From an uncultured Phycisphaerales bacterium (lineage in GTDB: Bacteria > Planctomycetota > Phycisphaerae > Tepidisphaerales > Tepidisphaeraceae): a DNA stretch of 64,000 nt. The notes below the pieces were generated by a model, which had not been told where the DNA came from, ran no database searches, and saw only the letters and a program-made list of their open reading frames with translations. The stretch covers positions 62,001-126,000 of the forward strand of contig CAIQIQ010000106.1 in NCBI GenBank assembly GCA_903871935.1, written 5' to 3'. Shown piece after piece: positions 33,246 through 45,427 of this stretch; the first letter of the stretch is position 1; each line of letters begins with the position of its first letter. The position numbers and the translations under genes were made by a program.

Positions 33246-33734
33246 CGCCTTCGTGGTGCCTGCGTGCCTCAGTGCCTTCCGGAAAAACTTGCGCACCTCC
33301 TCCCCCTCTAAATCGCTAACCTCCTGCCCCACAACACCTTGCAGCGCCAAAACATATTCGCTCTCCCCTGCAATCTTCCCCTTGGCATGTTCACTCATCG
33401 CTCGTCACTCATGACCTATCCAGTGGACGCCGGACTTATCCCTGTCACGACCACCCGCCGATGACCAATGACCTTGCCCACCCCCCAGCTTCCGAGAGAC
33501 CTCTTTATCCGCCGCTGCGGTCAGCGGCTCTACTCATTTGACACCCCCCAACCCCACCCCTATATTCCGCGCTTCCCAACGATGGCAAAATCCGCCCGTT
33601 TTGGTGGGCTGGAAGTGAACATCGGGAGGCTCACAGAAGACTCCGCACCCGGGCGCGTCAGATACCCGTGAGCTCCGCATAACAAGGACTAACTACGTTC
33701 GTATTTCGGTTGCCGGGAACCAGGAGATTGATCT

Positions 33735-36485
<2,751 letters not shown>

Positions 36486-36491
36486 CTTCAG

Positions 36492-36558
36492 GAGCGCGGG
36501 CGTCCTCGCCCGCTCTTCATTGACAAATCACACCGGGGCGGCCTAGAGGCCGCTCCGG
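36492..36558 (+). terminator. Two hairpins after ppdK
   Basis: A GC stem at 36492-36514 (GGGCG-TCCT-CGCCC core) and a second at 36533-36558: CCGGGGCGGCC, loop TAGA, GGCCGCTCCGG, an 11-bp stem with one G-T pair. A T-containing stretch (CTTGTTTTGG) follows the second. Likely the ppdK transcription terminator. Confidence 0.6.
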
Positions 36559-36585
36559 CTGCTTGTTTTGGCCCGGCACGATGGT

Positions 36586-36591
36586 TATACT
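36586..36591 (+). promoter_or_regulatory. -10-like hexamer TATACT, 6 nt before ATG 36598
   Basis: TATACT, then AATGGT, then ATG. No ribosome binding site. Leaderless geometry at the MazE-like antitoxin. Confidence 0.45.
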
Positions 36592-36597
36592 AATGGT

Positions 36598-36834
36598 ATG
36601 AAGACCGCCGTGTCCCTCCCGGATGATGTATTCCGAAACGCCGAGAGATATGCTCACAAGATGGGCAAGAGCCGCAGCCAGCTCTACGGGGAAGCGTTGC
36701 GCCAGTACCTGCTTCAGCACGCACCCGATGCAATCACCGACGCGATGAATAGCGTCTGCGACCAGGTCAACCAGAAAGAAGACGCTCCGCTGCAACGGGC
36801 CACTCGCAAACTGCTCAGGAGCGAATCGTGGTAG
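36598..36834 (+). CDS. Ribbon-helix-helix antitoxin (MazE6-like)
   Basis: 78 residues from ATG 36598. MKTAVSLPDDVFRNAERYAHKMGKSRSQLYGEALRQYLLQHA is a ribbon-helix-helix DNA-binding domain, the type found in MazE6/ParD-like antitoxins. The acidic/helical C-terminal tail (DQVNQKEDAPLQRATRKLLRSE) would occupy the toxin surface. The upstream in-frame codons (to 36568) are rejected because a TATACT hexamer ends 6 nt before 36598. It overlaps the MazF-type toxin gene by 7 bp. Both frames look intact. Confidence 0.88.
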   Translation: MKTAVSLPDDVFRNAERYAHKMGKSRSQLYGEALRQYLLQHAPDAITDAMNSVCDQVNQKEDAPLQRATRKLLRSESW

Positions 36835-37175
36835 GACCCACTCAAGGGGACGTCTTCTGGGCGGACCTGGACGAACCGACCGGATCGGCGGCCGGTTTCC
36901 GACGCCCCGTCGTCGTTGTACAGGGCGACTCGCTGAATCAAAGCCGGATAGCCACTGTCGTCTGTATCCCTCTGACCAGCAACATGAAATGGGCAGGTGC
37001 TCCGGGTAATGTCCTGATCCCGGCGAAGGTGAGCAATCTGGCGAAGGATTCCGTTGCGAACGTTTCGCAGATTCTCGCCTTGGACCGAAGCATGCTCACT
37101 GAAAAGGTCTGCCATCTTCCCCGACGGACAATACTGATGATCCTGAGCGGCATCGATATCGTACTTGGGCGGTAA
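36828..37175 (+). CDS. mazF: PemK/MazF-type mRNA interferase toxin
   Basis: 115 residues from GTG 36828. QGDVFWADLDEPTGSAAGFRRPVVVVQGDSLNQSRIATVVCIPLTSN is the SH3-like MazF core with the conserved R-P-V-V-V-Q-x-D and P-L-T-S-N segments; the arginine and threonine/serine residues form the ribonuclease active site. The C-terminal half (LAKDSVANVSQILALDRSMLTEKVCHLP) is also typical: S-x-A-x-x-x-Q-x-x-x-x-D. MazF toxins cut mRNA at short sequences and halt growth. The 7-bp overlap with the antitoxin gene supports coupled translation. No lesion is visible. Confidence 0.92.
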   Translation: MVGPTQGDVFWADLDEPTGSAAGFRRPVVVVQGDSLNQSRIATVVCIPLTSNMKWAGAPGNVLIPAKVSNLAKDSVANVSQILALDRSMLTEKVCHLPRRTILMILSGIDIVLGR

Positions 37176-37271
37176 GAGGATGGAACAACATTGTACAATC
37201 AATCCATCCGTGGATGATCATCGGTCGCAGGATCTCATTGCGCACCTGCAAACTTGGCAAGGAAACCAATC

Positions 37272-39842
37272 ATGGCGAAACAGAATCAGGCGTGGCCAGT
37301 TCTTAAGACCTATGACCAGAATCACCTCCTGCGAATTGCCATGCCCATCGGCGGCATTGGTACCGGAACGATCTCTATCGGCGGCCGCGGCAATCTGCGA
37401 GACTTCGAGATCTGCAACCGACCCGCCAAAGGCTTCACGCCCGACCGCAGCTTCTTCGCTCTCTATGCCAAACCGATCGGCGGCAAGGCCGTTACCCGCG
37501 CCTTAGAAGGCCCCATCCAGGAGGTGTACTACGAAGGCCACTCCGGCGCTGTGATGGGCAACCATGGCATGCCGCGGTTTGCCAAGTGCTCGTTCGCGGC
37601 CGCCTATCCGCTGGGACAGGTGCGACTGAGCGACCCGGGCGTTCCCCTCGACGTTCGCATCGAAGCTTTCAACCCGATGATCCCCGGTGAAGCCGACGCC
37701 AGCGGCATACCCATTGCCGTGCTGCGCTTCGTCCTGACCAACCGCACCAACAAAGCCGTCGATGCATCCGTCTGCGGAACTCTGCCCAACTTCATTGGCA
37801 AGGATGGCAGTGCCGGCCAGCCGAGCAAGAACGTCAACGAGTTTCGCGAAGCTCCCGGCGTGAAGGGAATTTTCATGCGCTCCGACGGCGTTGATCGCAA
37901 CGCCGAGCAATGGGGAACCCTCGCGCTGAGCACCACCGCTCGCGCTGGCGTCACCTATCGCACCGCGTGGACCAAGCGAAACTGGGGCACCATGGTTCTG
38001 GACTTCTGGGATGACTTCAGCAGCGATGGCAAACTGGAAAACCGCGATCCCCAGGGAGCGGAAATGCCCCAGGCATCACTGGCGGCAATGACACGCATCC
38101 CTGCAAAGGCGACGAGAGAGATCACCTTCCTCATCACCTGGCACTTCCCCAATCGCCAGACCTGGAGCCCGATAAAACAGCCCGCGCCCGCAGCGCAAGC
38201 CCAATCCACCTGCAACTGCGCCAGCGGCTGCTGCGCACAAGATAATCCCAACTGCATCGGCAACTATTACACCACACAATACGCCGACGCCTGGGATGTC
38301 GCCGTGAAGACAGCGCCGAGACTGCCCAAGCTTGAAGCTGACACCGTTCGCTTCGTGCGCGCTTTCTGCGACAGCACTCTGCCCGAAGCGCTGAAAGATG
38401 CCGCTCTCTCCAATGTGAGCACGCTGCGAACCCAAACTGCGTTCCGCACCCCCGACGGCAACTTCTATGGCTGGGAAGGATGCAGCGATCATACCGGCTG
38501 CTGCCACGGCTCCTGCACACATGTATGGAACTACGAGCAGGCGACCGCACACCTCTTTGCCGACCTGTCGCGGAAGATGCGGCGGGTTGAGTTCCTCCAC
38601 ACCACCCTTGATACCGGCCTGATGTGCTTCCGCGCTGAACTGCCGCTGGGACAGGGAGAGAAATACCTGCTGGCCGCCGCCGACGGGCAGATGGGCTGCC
38701 TGATGAAGCTCTATCGGGACTGGCAACTCAGCGGCGACGATGCCATGCTCCGCGAACTTTGGCCCCAGGCGCGCAAGAGCATTGAGTTCTGCTGGATTCC
38801 CGGCGGCTGGGATGCGGATCAGGATGGCGTCATGGAAGGCTGCCAGCACAACACCATGGACGTTGAGTATTACGGACCCAATCCGCAGTGCAACGTTCTT
38901 TACCTGCTGGCGCTGCGCAGCGGCGAGGAGATGGCCTGCTATCTCGGTGAGATCGACTTCGCCGACACCTGCCGCAAGCTCTTTGAGCGCGGCAGCCGCT
39001 GGATGGATGAGAACCTTTTCAACGGCGAGTATTACTTCCAGGACATCCGCCCGATATCCGATGTCAGCCGGATCGCCAAGGGATTACGGCATGAAAGTAT
39101 GGGAGCGAAGGATCCCGGCAAGCCGGAATTGCAGATCGGCTCCGGATGCGAAGGAAACCAGCTCTTCGGCCAGCAACTGGCACATGTCGCGGGACTGGGA
39201 CACTTGCTTAATCCCCAGCACATCCGCACCGCCCTGCGCAGCATGATGAAGTACAACTTCCGGGAGAGCCTGAGCGATCACTTCAACTATCTCCGCAGTT
39301 ATGCCCTGAACGATGAGGCCGGGCTGCTGGTATGCACCTGGCCCAGGGAGGGCCGGCCGGACAATCCATTCCCCTATGCCAGCGAAGTGTGGACGGGGCT
39401 GGAGTATATGGTTGCCGCCCACCTGATCAGCGAAGGAATGACCCGCGATGGATTGAAGTTGATCGAAGCCGCCCGCGCCCGCCACGACGGCGCCAAGCGT
39501 AATCCGTTCGATGAACCTGAGTGCGGCCACCATTACGCCCGCGCCATGTCAAGCTGGGCGTGCGTCCTGGCCTATACCGGCTTCCGCTACTCGGGCGTAA
39601 ACCAGTCGATGGAATTCGCACCCGCTGAAAAGGCGGCCACCTGGTTCTGGTCCAACGGCTGGGCCTGGGGCGTGATCAAACAAACACCCCGGCGCGGCGG
39701 TGTACAGGTGGAACTGACGGTGCTGCATGGCGAACTGCCCCTGCAACAGTTGACGATCCGCGGCGTCGGCAAAGTGGACATGGGCAAGCTCCAACGCCTG
39801 CCGGCCGGAAAGACGCTGCAACTTACAATCAATCGTTCGTAG
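37272..39842 (+). CDS. GH116-like protein (DUF608 / GBA2-type glucosylceramidase family)
   Basis: 856 residues from ATG 37272. The N-terminal domain begins IAMPIGGIGTGTISIGGRGNLRDFEICNRP, the hallmark of GH116 N-terminal domains. The catalytic (alpha/alpha)6 barrel contains GCCHGSCTHVWNYEQ (~408-423) and QHNTMDVEYYGPN; the aspartate in NTMD (Asp530) corresponds to the GH116 acid/base. The glutamate nucleophile position is less clear, because the usual Y-x-x-E segment reads differently, so I do not claim activity. No signal peptide, so cytoplasmic. Substrates of the family are beta-glucosides and glucosylceramide-like lipids. A second ATG at 37254 is possible. Confidence 0.85.
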   Translation: MAKQNQAWPVLKTYDQNHLLRIAMPIGGIGTGTISIGGRGNLRDFEICNRPAKGFTPDRSFFALYAKPIGGKAVTRALEGPIQEVYYEGHSGAVMGNHGMPRFAKCSFAAAYPLGQVRLSDPGVPLDVRIEAFNPMIPGEADASGIPIAVLRFVLTNRTNKAVDASVCGTLPNFIGKDGSAGQPSKNVNEFREAPGVKGIFMRSDGVDRNAEQWGTLALSTTARAGVTYRTAWTKRNWGTMVLDFWDDFSSDGKLENRDPQGAEMPQASLAAMTRIPAKATREITFLITWHFPNRQTWSPIKQPAPAAQAQSTCNCASGCCAQDNPNCIGNYYTTQYADAWDVAVKTAPRLPKLEADTVRFVRAFCDSTLPEALKDAALSNVSTLRTQTAFRTPDGNFYGWEGCSDHTGCCHGSCTHVWNYEQATAHLFADLSRKMRRVEFLHTTLDTGLMCFRAELPLGQGEKYLLAAADGQMGCLMKLYRDWQLSGDDAMLRELWPQARKSIEFCWIPGGWDADQDGVMEGCQHNTMDVEYYGPNPQCNVLYLLALRSGEEMACYLGEIDFADTCRKLFERGSRWMDENLFNGEYYFQDIRPISDVSRIAKGLRHESMGAKDPGKPELQIGSGCEGNQLFGQQLAHVAGLGHLLNPQHIRTALRSMMKYNFRESLSDHFNYLRSYALNDEAGLLVCTWPREGRPDNPFPYASEVWTGLEYMVAAHLISEGMTRDGLKLIEAARARHDGAKRNPFDEPECGHHYARAMSSWACVLAYTGFRYSGVNQSMEFAPAEKAATWFWSNGWAWGVIKQTPRRGGVQVELTVLHGELPLQQLTIRGVGKVDMGKLQRLPAGKTLQLTINRS

Positions 39843-39949
39843 TGACGGCGCATGCCGGCAATGATCCATCCCAGCCAGACGTGGTCACTGGGGTCTTGCG
39901 CCCCCACTACAAACGTGGCAACACTGTTGGGTATATCACGCCTGCGCCG

Positions 39950-39955
39950 TATACT
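39950..39955 (+). promoter_or_regulatory. -10-like hexamer TATACT, 7 nt before ATG 39963
   Basis: CCGTATACT, a 7-nt CT-rich spacer, then the nfeD ATG. Leaderless geometry. Confidence 0.4.
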
Positions 39956-39962
39956 CTCTCTC

Positions 39963-41504
39963 ATGCTGATGCGTGGGTGCGTCATCCTCCTTGCGATTCT
40001 CCTGGGCGTGCACAGCGTAGTCCTGGGGCAGATCCCCTCATCTGCACCAGCCGCTTCTGCCTCCCCCGCGAAAGCCGCTGTAATCCTCGTCGAAGGTGAG
40101 ATCAACGATTACCAATATGGCTTTATTACCCGTCAGTTCGCCGCCGCCCGCGAGACCGGCGTCACCACGGTCATCCTTGAGATCGACAGCTACGGCGGTC
40201 TGGTCGATTCCGGCCTGAGCATCTCCCGCTTCCTCAAGCAGCAGGATGATCTGAGGATCATCGCCTATGTGACCGAGAAGGCGATCTCGGCCGGCGTGAT
40301 GACAGCGATGGCCTGTGATGAGATCACCATGGCACCTGGAACCATGATAGGTGATACCGCGCCGATCGTATCCTCACCCGAAGGTGGCCTGCAGACCCTC
40401 GGCGCCACCGAGCGTGCCAAGTTCGAGAGTCCCGTGTTGGCCGACATCCTTGATAGCGCCGTGCGGAACCACTATGACCTCCAACTCGCCGAGGCGATGG
40501 TACGTCTTGGCCCGGCGCTGTACCTGGTTGAGAATGCCGAACACCAACGCCGCATCGTGCCATCCGATGAGTACGATCGCATGGTCAAAGAGGAGCCGCA
40601 GTGGAAGGCACCCGAAGGTGTTCACAATCCTGTCCGCCCCAAGGACACCTTGCTGACTATCACGGACCAGACAGCCGTGAAGATTGGCTTGGCCACCGGC
40701 GTCTTCCGCAGCATCGAACAACTCGCCTCTGACCGCAACCTGCAGATCGTCGCCAATCTGCGGCCGAGCGCCGGCGATCGTCTGATCGCGCTGTTGTCCA
40801 GCCACGGAGCCCGCTCACTGGTCTTCTTCATCCTCCTGATCTCCGGCTACATGGCATTCAAAACCCCCGGCACCGGCTTCGCCGAGGCAATCGCCGCAAT
40901 GGCGCTGGTGGTCCTGCTGGGCGTACCGCTGATGACCGGGTATGCCCAGTGGTACGAGATCATCATGGTACTGGTCGGCATTGCCTTGATTGCCATAGAG
41001 ATCTTTGTCCTGCCCGGCCACATGCTGCCCGGCATCGTCGGGCTCGTCCTAGTCATTCTGGGCATCCTGATGACATTTGTCGGCCGCGAGCCGCCGGACA
41101 TGCCCGGCACCTGGCCCCGCCTGCCGATGACCCGATTCGCCTTGGAGAGCGCCCTGATCTGGCTTACCGGAACCATGGCCCTTTCCCTGGTGACTATGGC
41201 AACCCTCAGCAGGATGCTCCCCAAAACTCCATTCATGCGCAGACTGATTCTCAACGCCACCTCCGGCGGCACGACACTCGATAACCGCAACGCGCCGTCC
41301 AACCTTCCAACCTGGCCGGCCGTCGGGGCCATCGGCACCGCCGTAACCGAACTGCGGCCTGGCGGCACGGCGGCGTTTCACGATCCCGCTCTTGGCGACG
41401 TCCGCCAGATCGATGTCCTGAGCGACACCGGCTATATCCCGGCCGGCACCAAGATCGTCGCCCGTACCGTCGTCGCTGACCATATAACTGTAAGGCAGGC
41501 ATGA
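39963..41504 (+). CDS. NfeD-family membrane protease with ClpP-like domain
   Basis: 513 residues from ATG 39963 (or 39969); upstream in-frame codons to 39852 are ignored because of the TATACT hexamer. A signal peptide (RGCVILLAILLGVHSVVLGQ) is followed by a ClpP-like domain: VILEIDSYGGLVDSGLSISRFL, then VTEKAISAGVMTAMACDEITMAPGTMIGD, with the serine in ISAGV and a lysine in the TEKA stretch, the Ser-Lys dyad of NfeD1b proteases. The C-terminal half has several membrane helices and a beta-barrel OB-like NfeD domain (VGAIGTAVTELRPGGTAAFHD). It likely forms a complex with FloA in the membrane. It overlaps the next gene by 4 bp. Confidence 0.92.
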   Translation: MLMRGCVILLAILLGVHSVVLGQIPSSAPAASASPAKAAVILVEGEINDYQYGFITRQFAAARETGVTTVILEIDSYGGLVDSGLSISRFLKQQDDLRIIAYVTEKAISAGVMTAMACDEITMAPGTMIGDTAPIVSSPEGGLQTLGATERAKFESPVLADILDSAVRNHYDLQLAEAMVRLGPALYLVENAEHQRRIVPSDEYDRMVKEEPQWKAPEGVHNPVRPKDTLLTITDQTAVKIGLATGVFRSIEQLASDRNLQIVANLRPSAGDRLIALLSSHGARSLVFFILLISGYMAFKTPGTGFAEAIAAMALVVLLGVPLMTGYAQWYEIIMVLVGIALIAIEIFVLPGHMLPGIVGLVLVILGILMTFVGREPPDMPGTWPRLPMTRFALESALIWLTGTMALSLVTMATLSRMLPKTPFMRRLILNATSGGTTLDNRNAPSNLPTWPAVGAIGTAVTELRPGGTAAFHDPALGDVRQIDVLSDTGYIPAGTKIVARTVVADHITVRQA

Positions 41505-41971
41505 GTAACGCTGTAATCCTGGCCCTGGTGTTGATGGCTGTCGGCATTATCACGCTGGCCGCGGAACTGCTGCTGCCCAGCTTTGGCGTGCTGGGCGTCG
41601 TGGGCATCCTCTGCGTACTGGGCTCTATCGCCACGTGCTTCTGGATTAACCAGTATCTCGGCGTGGCGCTGCTGGTGGGGCTCGCCATCGCCAGCCCGTT
41701 CATTTTTTCATGGGCGATGCGCCTCTGGCCACGCACGTTGTTTGGCCGGCGAATGATCCTGCTGCATTCGGAGTCTGCCCCTGCCAAGCCGCTGTATTCT
41801 CTGGGACAGATCGGCACCGCCATGACCCAGATGCGCCCCACCGGAGAATGCGAATTCGATAATACACGACTGGAAGCGATTTCCGAACTGGGCATCATCC
41901 CCGCCGGCTCGAAGGTAAAGATCGTGTCGCTGGGTGATTCGATGCCTGTCGTCCGTAAAGTTGAAGCATAA
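41501..41971 (+). CDS. Short NfeD-like membrane protein
   Basis: 156 residues. Three hydrophobic helices (ILALVLMAVGIITLAAELLLPSFGVLGVVGILCVLGSIATCFW and the following ALLVGLAIASPFIFSWAMRL) and a C-terminal OB-type NfeD domain (SLGQIGTAMTQMRPTGECEFDNTRLEAISELGIIPAGSKVKIVSL). It lacks the ClpP-like domain and resembles the NfeD1a or short NfeD form. Its start overlaps the previous stop as ATGA, so the two are translationally coupled. Between a protease-type NfeD and flotillin it completes the usual NfeD-FloA operon. A partner or regulatory role in membrane microdomains is the family inference. Confidence 0.9.
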   Translation: MSNAVILALVLMAVGIITLAAELLLPSFGVLGVVGILCVLGSIATCFWINQYLGVALLVGLAIASPFIFSWAMRLWPRTLFGRRMILLHSESAPAKPLYSLGQIGTAMTQMRPTGECEFDNTRLEAISELGIIPAGSKVKIVSLGDSMPVVRKVEA

Positions 41972-42024
41972 TGGATGGTCGGTCGGGTTTTCCCGGCCCG
42001 TAAGAACAGAGAAGGAGACTCCTC

Positions 42025-43044
42025 ATGATGATTCTGGCACAAGCAGGTTCGGATACGAACATGATTTACGTGGCGATCGTCGTGGTCGCGTTGATCGCGA
42101 TGCTGGTGTTCTTCGCCCTGATCGCGCAGTTCGTCGGGCTGTACATCCAGGCGATGGTATCGGGCGCCAAGGTCACTATGTTCGAGCTGATCGGCATGCG
42201 GCTTCGGCGCGTGAACAGCCGGGTCATCGTCACCTCGCGCATCCAGGCAATGCGGGCGGGCCTGAGCATCAGCCAGGCGGAGATGGAATCGCACATGCTC
42301 GCCGGCGGTGATGTTCAGCGCGTGATCACCTCCCTTATTGCCGCCAACAAAGCGAATATTCCGCTGGACTGGCGAACCGCCACCGCCATCGACCTGGCCG
42401 GCCGCGATATCTTCGAGGCCATTCAAACGAGCGTGAACCCCAAGGTCATCGATGTGCCCAACCAGACCATGGGCCAGACAACCATCGACGGACAGGCGCA
42501 GGATGGCATCGAATTGAAGGTGAAGGCCCGCGTCACCGTCCGCACAAACATCCGGCGGCTGGTCGGCGGTGCCACCGAGGAAACCGTTGTCGCCCGTGTG
42601 GGCGAGGGCATCGTCAACGCGATCGGCTCGGCCTTGGACTACAAGCACGTGCTGAAGAACCCGGACTCGATATCCAAGACGGTGCTGAACAAGGGCCTGG
42701 ATGCGAACACGGCGTTTGATATCCTGTCGATCGACATTGCCGAGATCAAAGTCGGTGAGAACATCGGAGCCAAACTTGCCGCCGACCGTGCTGAATCCGA
42801 CAAGCGTCGTTTCCAAGCCGAGGCGGAGCAGCGGCGCGCGATGGCCGTCGCCCAGGAGCAGGAAAACGTGGCTCAGCAAGCCGCCAATCGCGCCACCGTG
42901 ATCCTTGCCGAGGCCGAGATTCCCAAGGCTATGGCCGAGGCGTTCCGCTCCGGCCACATGGGCATCATGGACTACTACCGCATGAAGAACATCCAGGCCG
43001 ACACCGCGATGCGCGACTCGATCTCGAAGCCGACCGACAAGTAG
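42025..43044 (+). CDS. floA: Flotillin-like protein FloA
   Basis: 339 residues, the length of FloA (UPF0365). An N-terminal membrane helix ([31 protein letters not shown]) is followed by the SPFH domain: [28 protein letters not shown], then [34 protein letters not shown]. The C-terminal coiled coil is rich in E-A repeats ([30 protein letters not shown]). FloA organises membrane microdomains. The first two codons are both ATG, and GAAGGAGA gives a strong ribosome binding site. It is in the same operon as the two NfeD genes. Confidence 0.95.
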   Translation: MMILAQAGSDTNMIYVAIVVVALIAMLVFFALIAQFVGLYIQAMVSGAKVTMFELIGMRLRRVNSRVIVTSRIQAMRAGLSISQAEMESHMLAGGDVQRVITSLIAANKANIPLDWRTATAIDLAGRDIFEAIQTSVNPKVIDVPNQTMGQTTIDGQAQDGIELKVKARVTVRTNIRRLVGGATEETVVARVGEGIVNAIGSALDYKHVLKNPDSISKTVLNKGLDANTAFDILSIDIAEIKVGENIGAKLAADRAESDKRRFQAEAEQRRAMAVAQEQENVAQQAANRATVILAEAEIPKAMAEAFRSGHMGIMDYYRMKNIQADTAMRDSISKPTDK

Positions 43045-43109
43045 GGTATGCAGGTATTCCTGCGTACCTGCGCCGCGCCAAGACGTGACGCGCAACCCGG
43101 AGCCGTAGA

Positions 43110-43739
43110 ATGCTCGATCTCCCACAAATCCTCCTGGCCCGTAACAGCGATGATGGTCCGTTTCGTTTCCTCGGCATCCTCGTCATCGTCGGCATCTTCA
43201 TCCTGGGCAACGTCCTGCAGTGGTGGCAGAAGTATCAGGCGCAACAACGCAAACAGGCGCCGCAACGGCAGGCCGAAGTGCCGTTCACCCGACAGGGCAT
43301 GCAGCGACCAGCGACACGGAAGACTTACACACCGGCGATCTTTCCCAAGCTTCTGGGCCGTTTTTCCGCTCAAGCCCCCCCAGCCAAAGCGACGGGGCGC
43401 ATCGTCGGCGTGCGGCGTGCCCTTCCCGGCGAGCGCAAAGCGATTCCTTCGCCTCTCCCGGTCTTTCGTGCCCATGCCGCGGCCCGCCGTTCGGTTCCTG
43501 TGCGACGCGCGCCAGTTCCGGCCGCGGCGCCGCCGCGGCCGGAGACTACCCAACCTGGCCAGGTGGGCTCTCAGCAGGCCGCCGCGTCCGCCAGCAGCTC
43601 GCGCACGCTGGTAACCACCACGCGCGCCCACGCTCTGCGGGCACTGTTCAAGCCCCGCTCTCTGCAGCAGATTTACATTCTGACGGAAATCCTCCAGCCG
43701 CCCTTGTCCATCCGCGAGCCGTCCACCCCCAACCAATAG
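43110..43739 (+). CDS. Small single-pass membrane protein after floA
   Basis: 209 residues. One membrane helix near the N-terminus (FLGILVIVGIFILGNVLQWW), followed by a long basic and proline/alanine-rich tail (QAQQRKQAPQRQAEVPF; APVPAAAPPRPETTQP) with low sequence complexity. The C-terminal part is short and helical (SLQQIYILTEILQPPL). No family recognised. As the fourth gene of the nfeD-floA cluster, and anchored in the membrane, it may be an accessory to the microdomain complex; this is inference from position. The tail-facing side would be cytosolic if the positive charges obey the positive-inside rule. Confidence 0.6.
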   Translation: MLDLPQILLARNSDDGPFRFLGILVIVGIFILGNVLQWWQKYQAQQRKQAPQRQAEVPFTRQGMQRPATRKTYTPAIFPKLLGRFSAQAPPAKATGRIVGVRRALPGERKAIPSPLPVFRAHAAARRSVPVRRAPVPAAAPPRPETTQPGQVGSQQAAASASSSRTLVTTTRAHALRALFKPRSLQQIYILTEILQPPLSIREPSTPNQ

Positions 43740-43762
43740 TCCGTGCCTGAGCGTCCCGCTTA

Positions 43763-45385
43763 TCAGCCAATCAGCAGCGCATTTGTAGCAAGATCAGACA
43801 ACGTAGAATCGAGAGCGCGCTCCAGCGCATTTCCCGCCTGCGCTGCGTCCTGCCCGCCCTGCTGGATTACCAGCGACCCTTGCCGGGTCAGTTCCGCCAA
43901 CACAGCCAGCAAGGCGGCACGATCATGCTCACCATCAAGCTGCTGCAGCACGCGCTGCTGCAGCTCAGACAGGCTCACGGCATCATGACGGAGGTTGGTC
44001 ACCACCGCCTGCTTGTTGGCCTGCAAGCGCGCCAGCGGGCTGGCCACCGGCCGCTGCGTCGCCTTGGCGCAGAACGTCACCGGCCCGGCATGCAGCTCAA
44101 GCAGATCCGATGCGAAGTATCCTTTGAGAATGATCCCGCCCAGCAGTTCCTTGTCAGCCTTGACCTGCTGGGCTGAGCGCACCGGTGCTGGGTCCACGCG
44201 AGCTCCGGCCGCCGCGCAGAGTTCGGGGAACGCCACCGTCCGCGGCCAGCGGTCCATCAGGTGGAGGATCGCGGCTTTCATCAGCGGCCGGTTCGATGTC
44301 AGCTTGCCACCCGGCCCACTGAAGGTCACCGCATCGGCCGACCTCACATCGCCCCCGGCCGGCTGCGCTGTGGCATGCGCTGCAATATGGAGCCGCTCCA
44401 GGCACTCCGGCCCCGGCCGGCGGTTAAGCGTCACGCCCTGCTGGCACAGCAGACTGTGGCGAAACGGAGTCGCGCGAACGAAATCGAGGTACTGCTGCTC
44501 GGCGATGATGTCACCGGAGAACTCGCGCAGGCCGGCAATCACCTCCGCCGGCAGGCCACGCGGCAGCATGGTTCCGAACTGGGCCTCCCCGAGATACTGC
44601 AGCCCGCAAGCGGCGACCTGCTCCGCGAACTGGTGGAAGTAGACCGGCTCATTGATATCGGCCATGTGGTCGTGGCAGAGATACCAGTCGGCAACGCGCC
44701 CGACCAGGTCGGCCTCCTGCTTGAGCACCGCCCCGTATGCGCTCTTGCCGGCCGGGACAGCCTTGACCAGCAGTTCCAGCAGACGCCTGCCCTCCCGGGC
44801 GCGGGCCAGCGGGTCCGCCTGGCCACGGGCATGGAACCGCATCATGTCGCGTACGATGTCTCGGAAGTGCCATCCCGGATACGTGTTGTAACTGACGTAG
44901 GCCACGCCGTTGGCCGACAGGTTCTGTCGGCAGATCTCCAGAATCCCCCGCCGCACGTCGGCGGGCACCCAGGAGAACACGCCGTGGCAAACCACGTAGT
45001 CAAACTTCCCCAGCGACTGGTCCACCGCCTCGATTCCCATGTGCAGCAGCTCGATGTTCTTAAGCTGCAGGTCGGCCACCATCCGCTGCCCGTCGGCCAG
45101 TTCACGCGTGGAGATATCAATCCCCACGAAATGACTGCCCGGAAGATTCACCGCCATCGGAATCAGATGCCCGCCGGCGGCGCAGCCGATCTCCAGTACA
45201 CGACATGAGTCGATCGCTGGCGGCGTCATCCCCATAAGCGTCGCCACCGTCGCCAGCCTGTCGATGTGGGCGCGCGGGTAAGGGCGGCTGTCATAGGGAA
45301 TCTTGTCATAGAGCGTTGAGACCGGCGTATCACTTATCGGGGACGTTACCTGCGCACTTTCAGCAAGCTCCGGATTCGCCGTCAC
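43763..45385 (-). CDS. SAM-dependent methyltransferase with C-terminal regulatory domain
   Basis: 540 residues from GTG 45385, chosen because AGGGAG lies 6 nt upstream (a GTG at 45409 has no such site). The class I methyltransferase domain (~45-215) has motif I RVLEIGCAAGGHLIPMA and post-motif VGIDIS, plus FDYVVCHGVFSWVPADVRRGIL. The central block (YVSYNTYPGWHFRDIVRDMMRFHARGQ) is the signature that precedes the MethyTransf_Reg domain (PF10119 type). The C-terminal part (~350-540) is a winged-helix-like region rich in leucine (VSLSELQQRVLQQLDGEHDRAALLAVLAELTRQGSL). Substrates of these proteins are not known; they often lie near surface-protein genes, as here. Confidence 0.88.
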   Translation of the reverse strand: MTANPELAESAQVTSPISDTPVSTLYDKIPYDSRPYPRAHIDRLATVATLMGMTPPAIDSCRVLEIGCAAGGHLIPMAVNLPGSHFVGIDISTRELADGQRMVADLQLKNIELLHMGIEAVDQSLGKFDYVVCHGVFSWVPADVRRGILEICRQNLSANGVAYVSYNTYPGWHFRDIVRDMMRFHARGQADPLARAREGRRLLELLVKAVPAGKSAYGAVLKQEADLVGRVADWYLCHDHMADINEPVYFHQFAEQVAACGLQYLGEAQFGTMLPRGLPAEVIAGLREFSGDIIAEQQYLDFVRATPFRHSLLCQQGVTLNRRPGPECLERLHIAAHATAQPAGGDVRSADAVTFSGPGGKLTSNRPLMKAAILHLMDRWPRTVAFPELCAAAGARVDPAPVRSAQQVKADKELLGGIILKGYFASDLLELHAGPVTFCAKATQRPVASPLARLQANKQAVVTNLRHDAVSLSELQQRVLQQLDGEHDRAALLAVLAELTRQGSLVIQQGGQDAAQAGNALERALDSTLSDLATNALLIG

Positions 45386-45427
45386 AATCTGCTCCCTGCT
45401 AGTAGGCACCAGGCGATCACCTCACCG

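Larger units (their letters stand above)
32452..33734. other. Repeat-rich non-coding stretch of about 1.28 kb between the Doc module and ppdK
   Basis: No convincing gene. It holds an inverted repeat pair (32552-32645), a 28-bp perfect palindrome (32781-32808) and three ~63-bp degenerate tandem units (about 33101-33240). A 67-codon minus-strand frame (33195-33398) has no homology that I recognise and overlaps the repeats, so I do not call it. The last ~100 bp should hold the ppdK promoter; a good AGGAG sits before ATG 33735. Confidence 0.6.

Noticed and set aside
33195..33398. 67-codon minus-strand frame starting MSEHAKGKIAGESEY
   Set aside because: No ribosome binding site or homology that I recognise, and its 3' end lies in degenerate tandem repeats.
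41251..43125. 624-codon frame antisense to the nfeD-floA cluster
   Set aside because: It spans several real genes of the other strand and shows no family signature.
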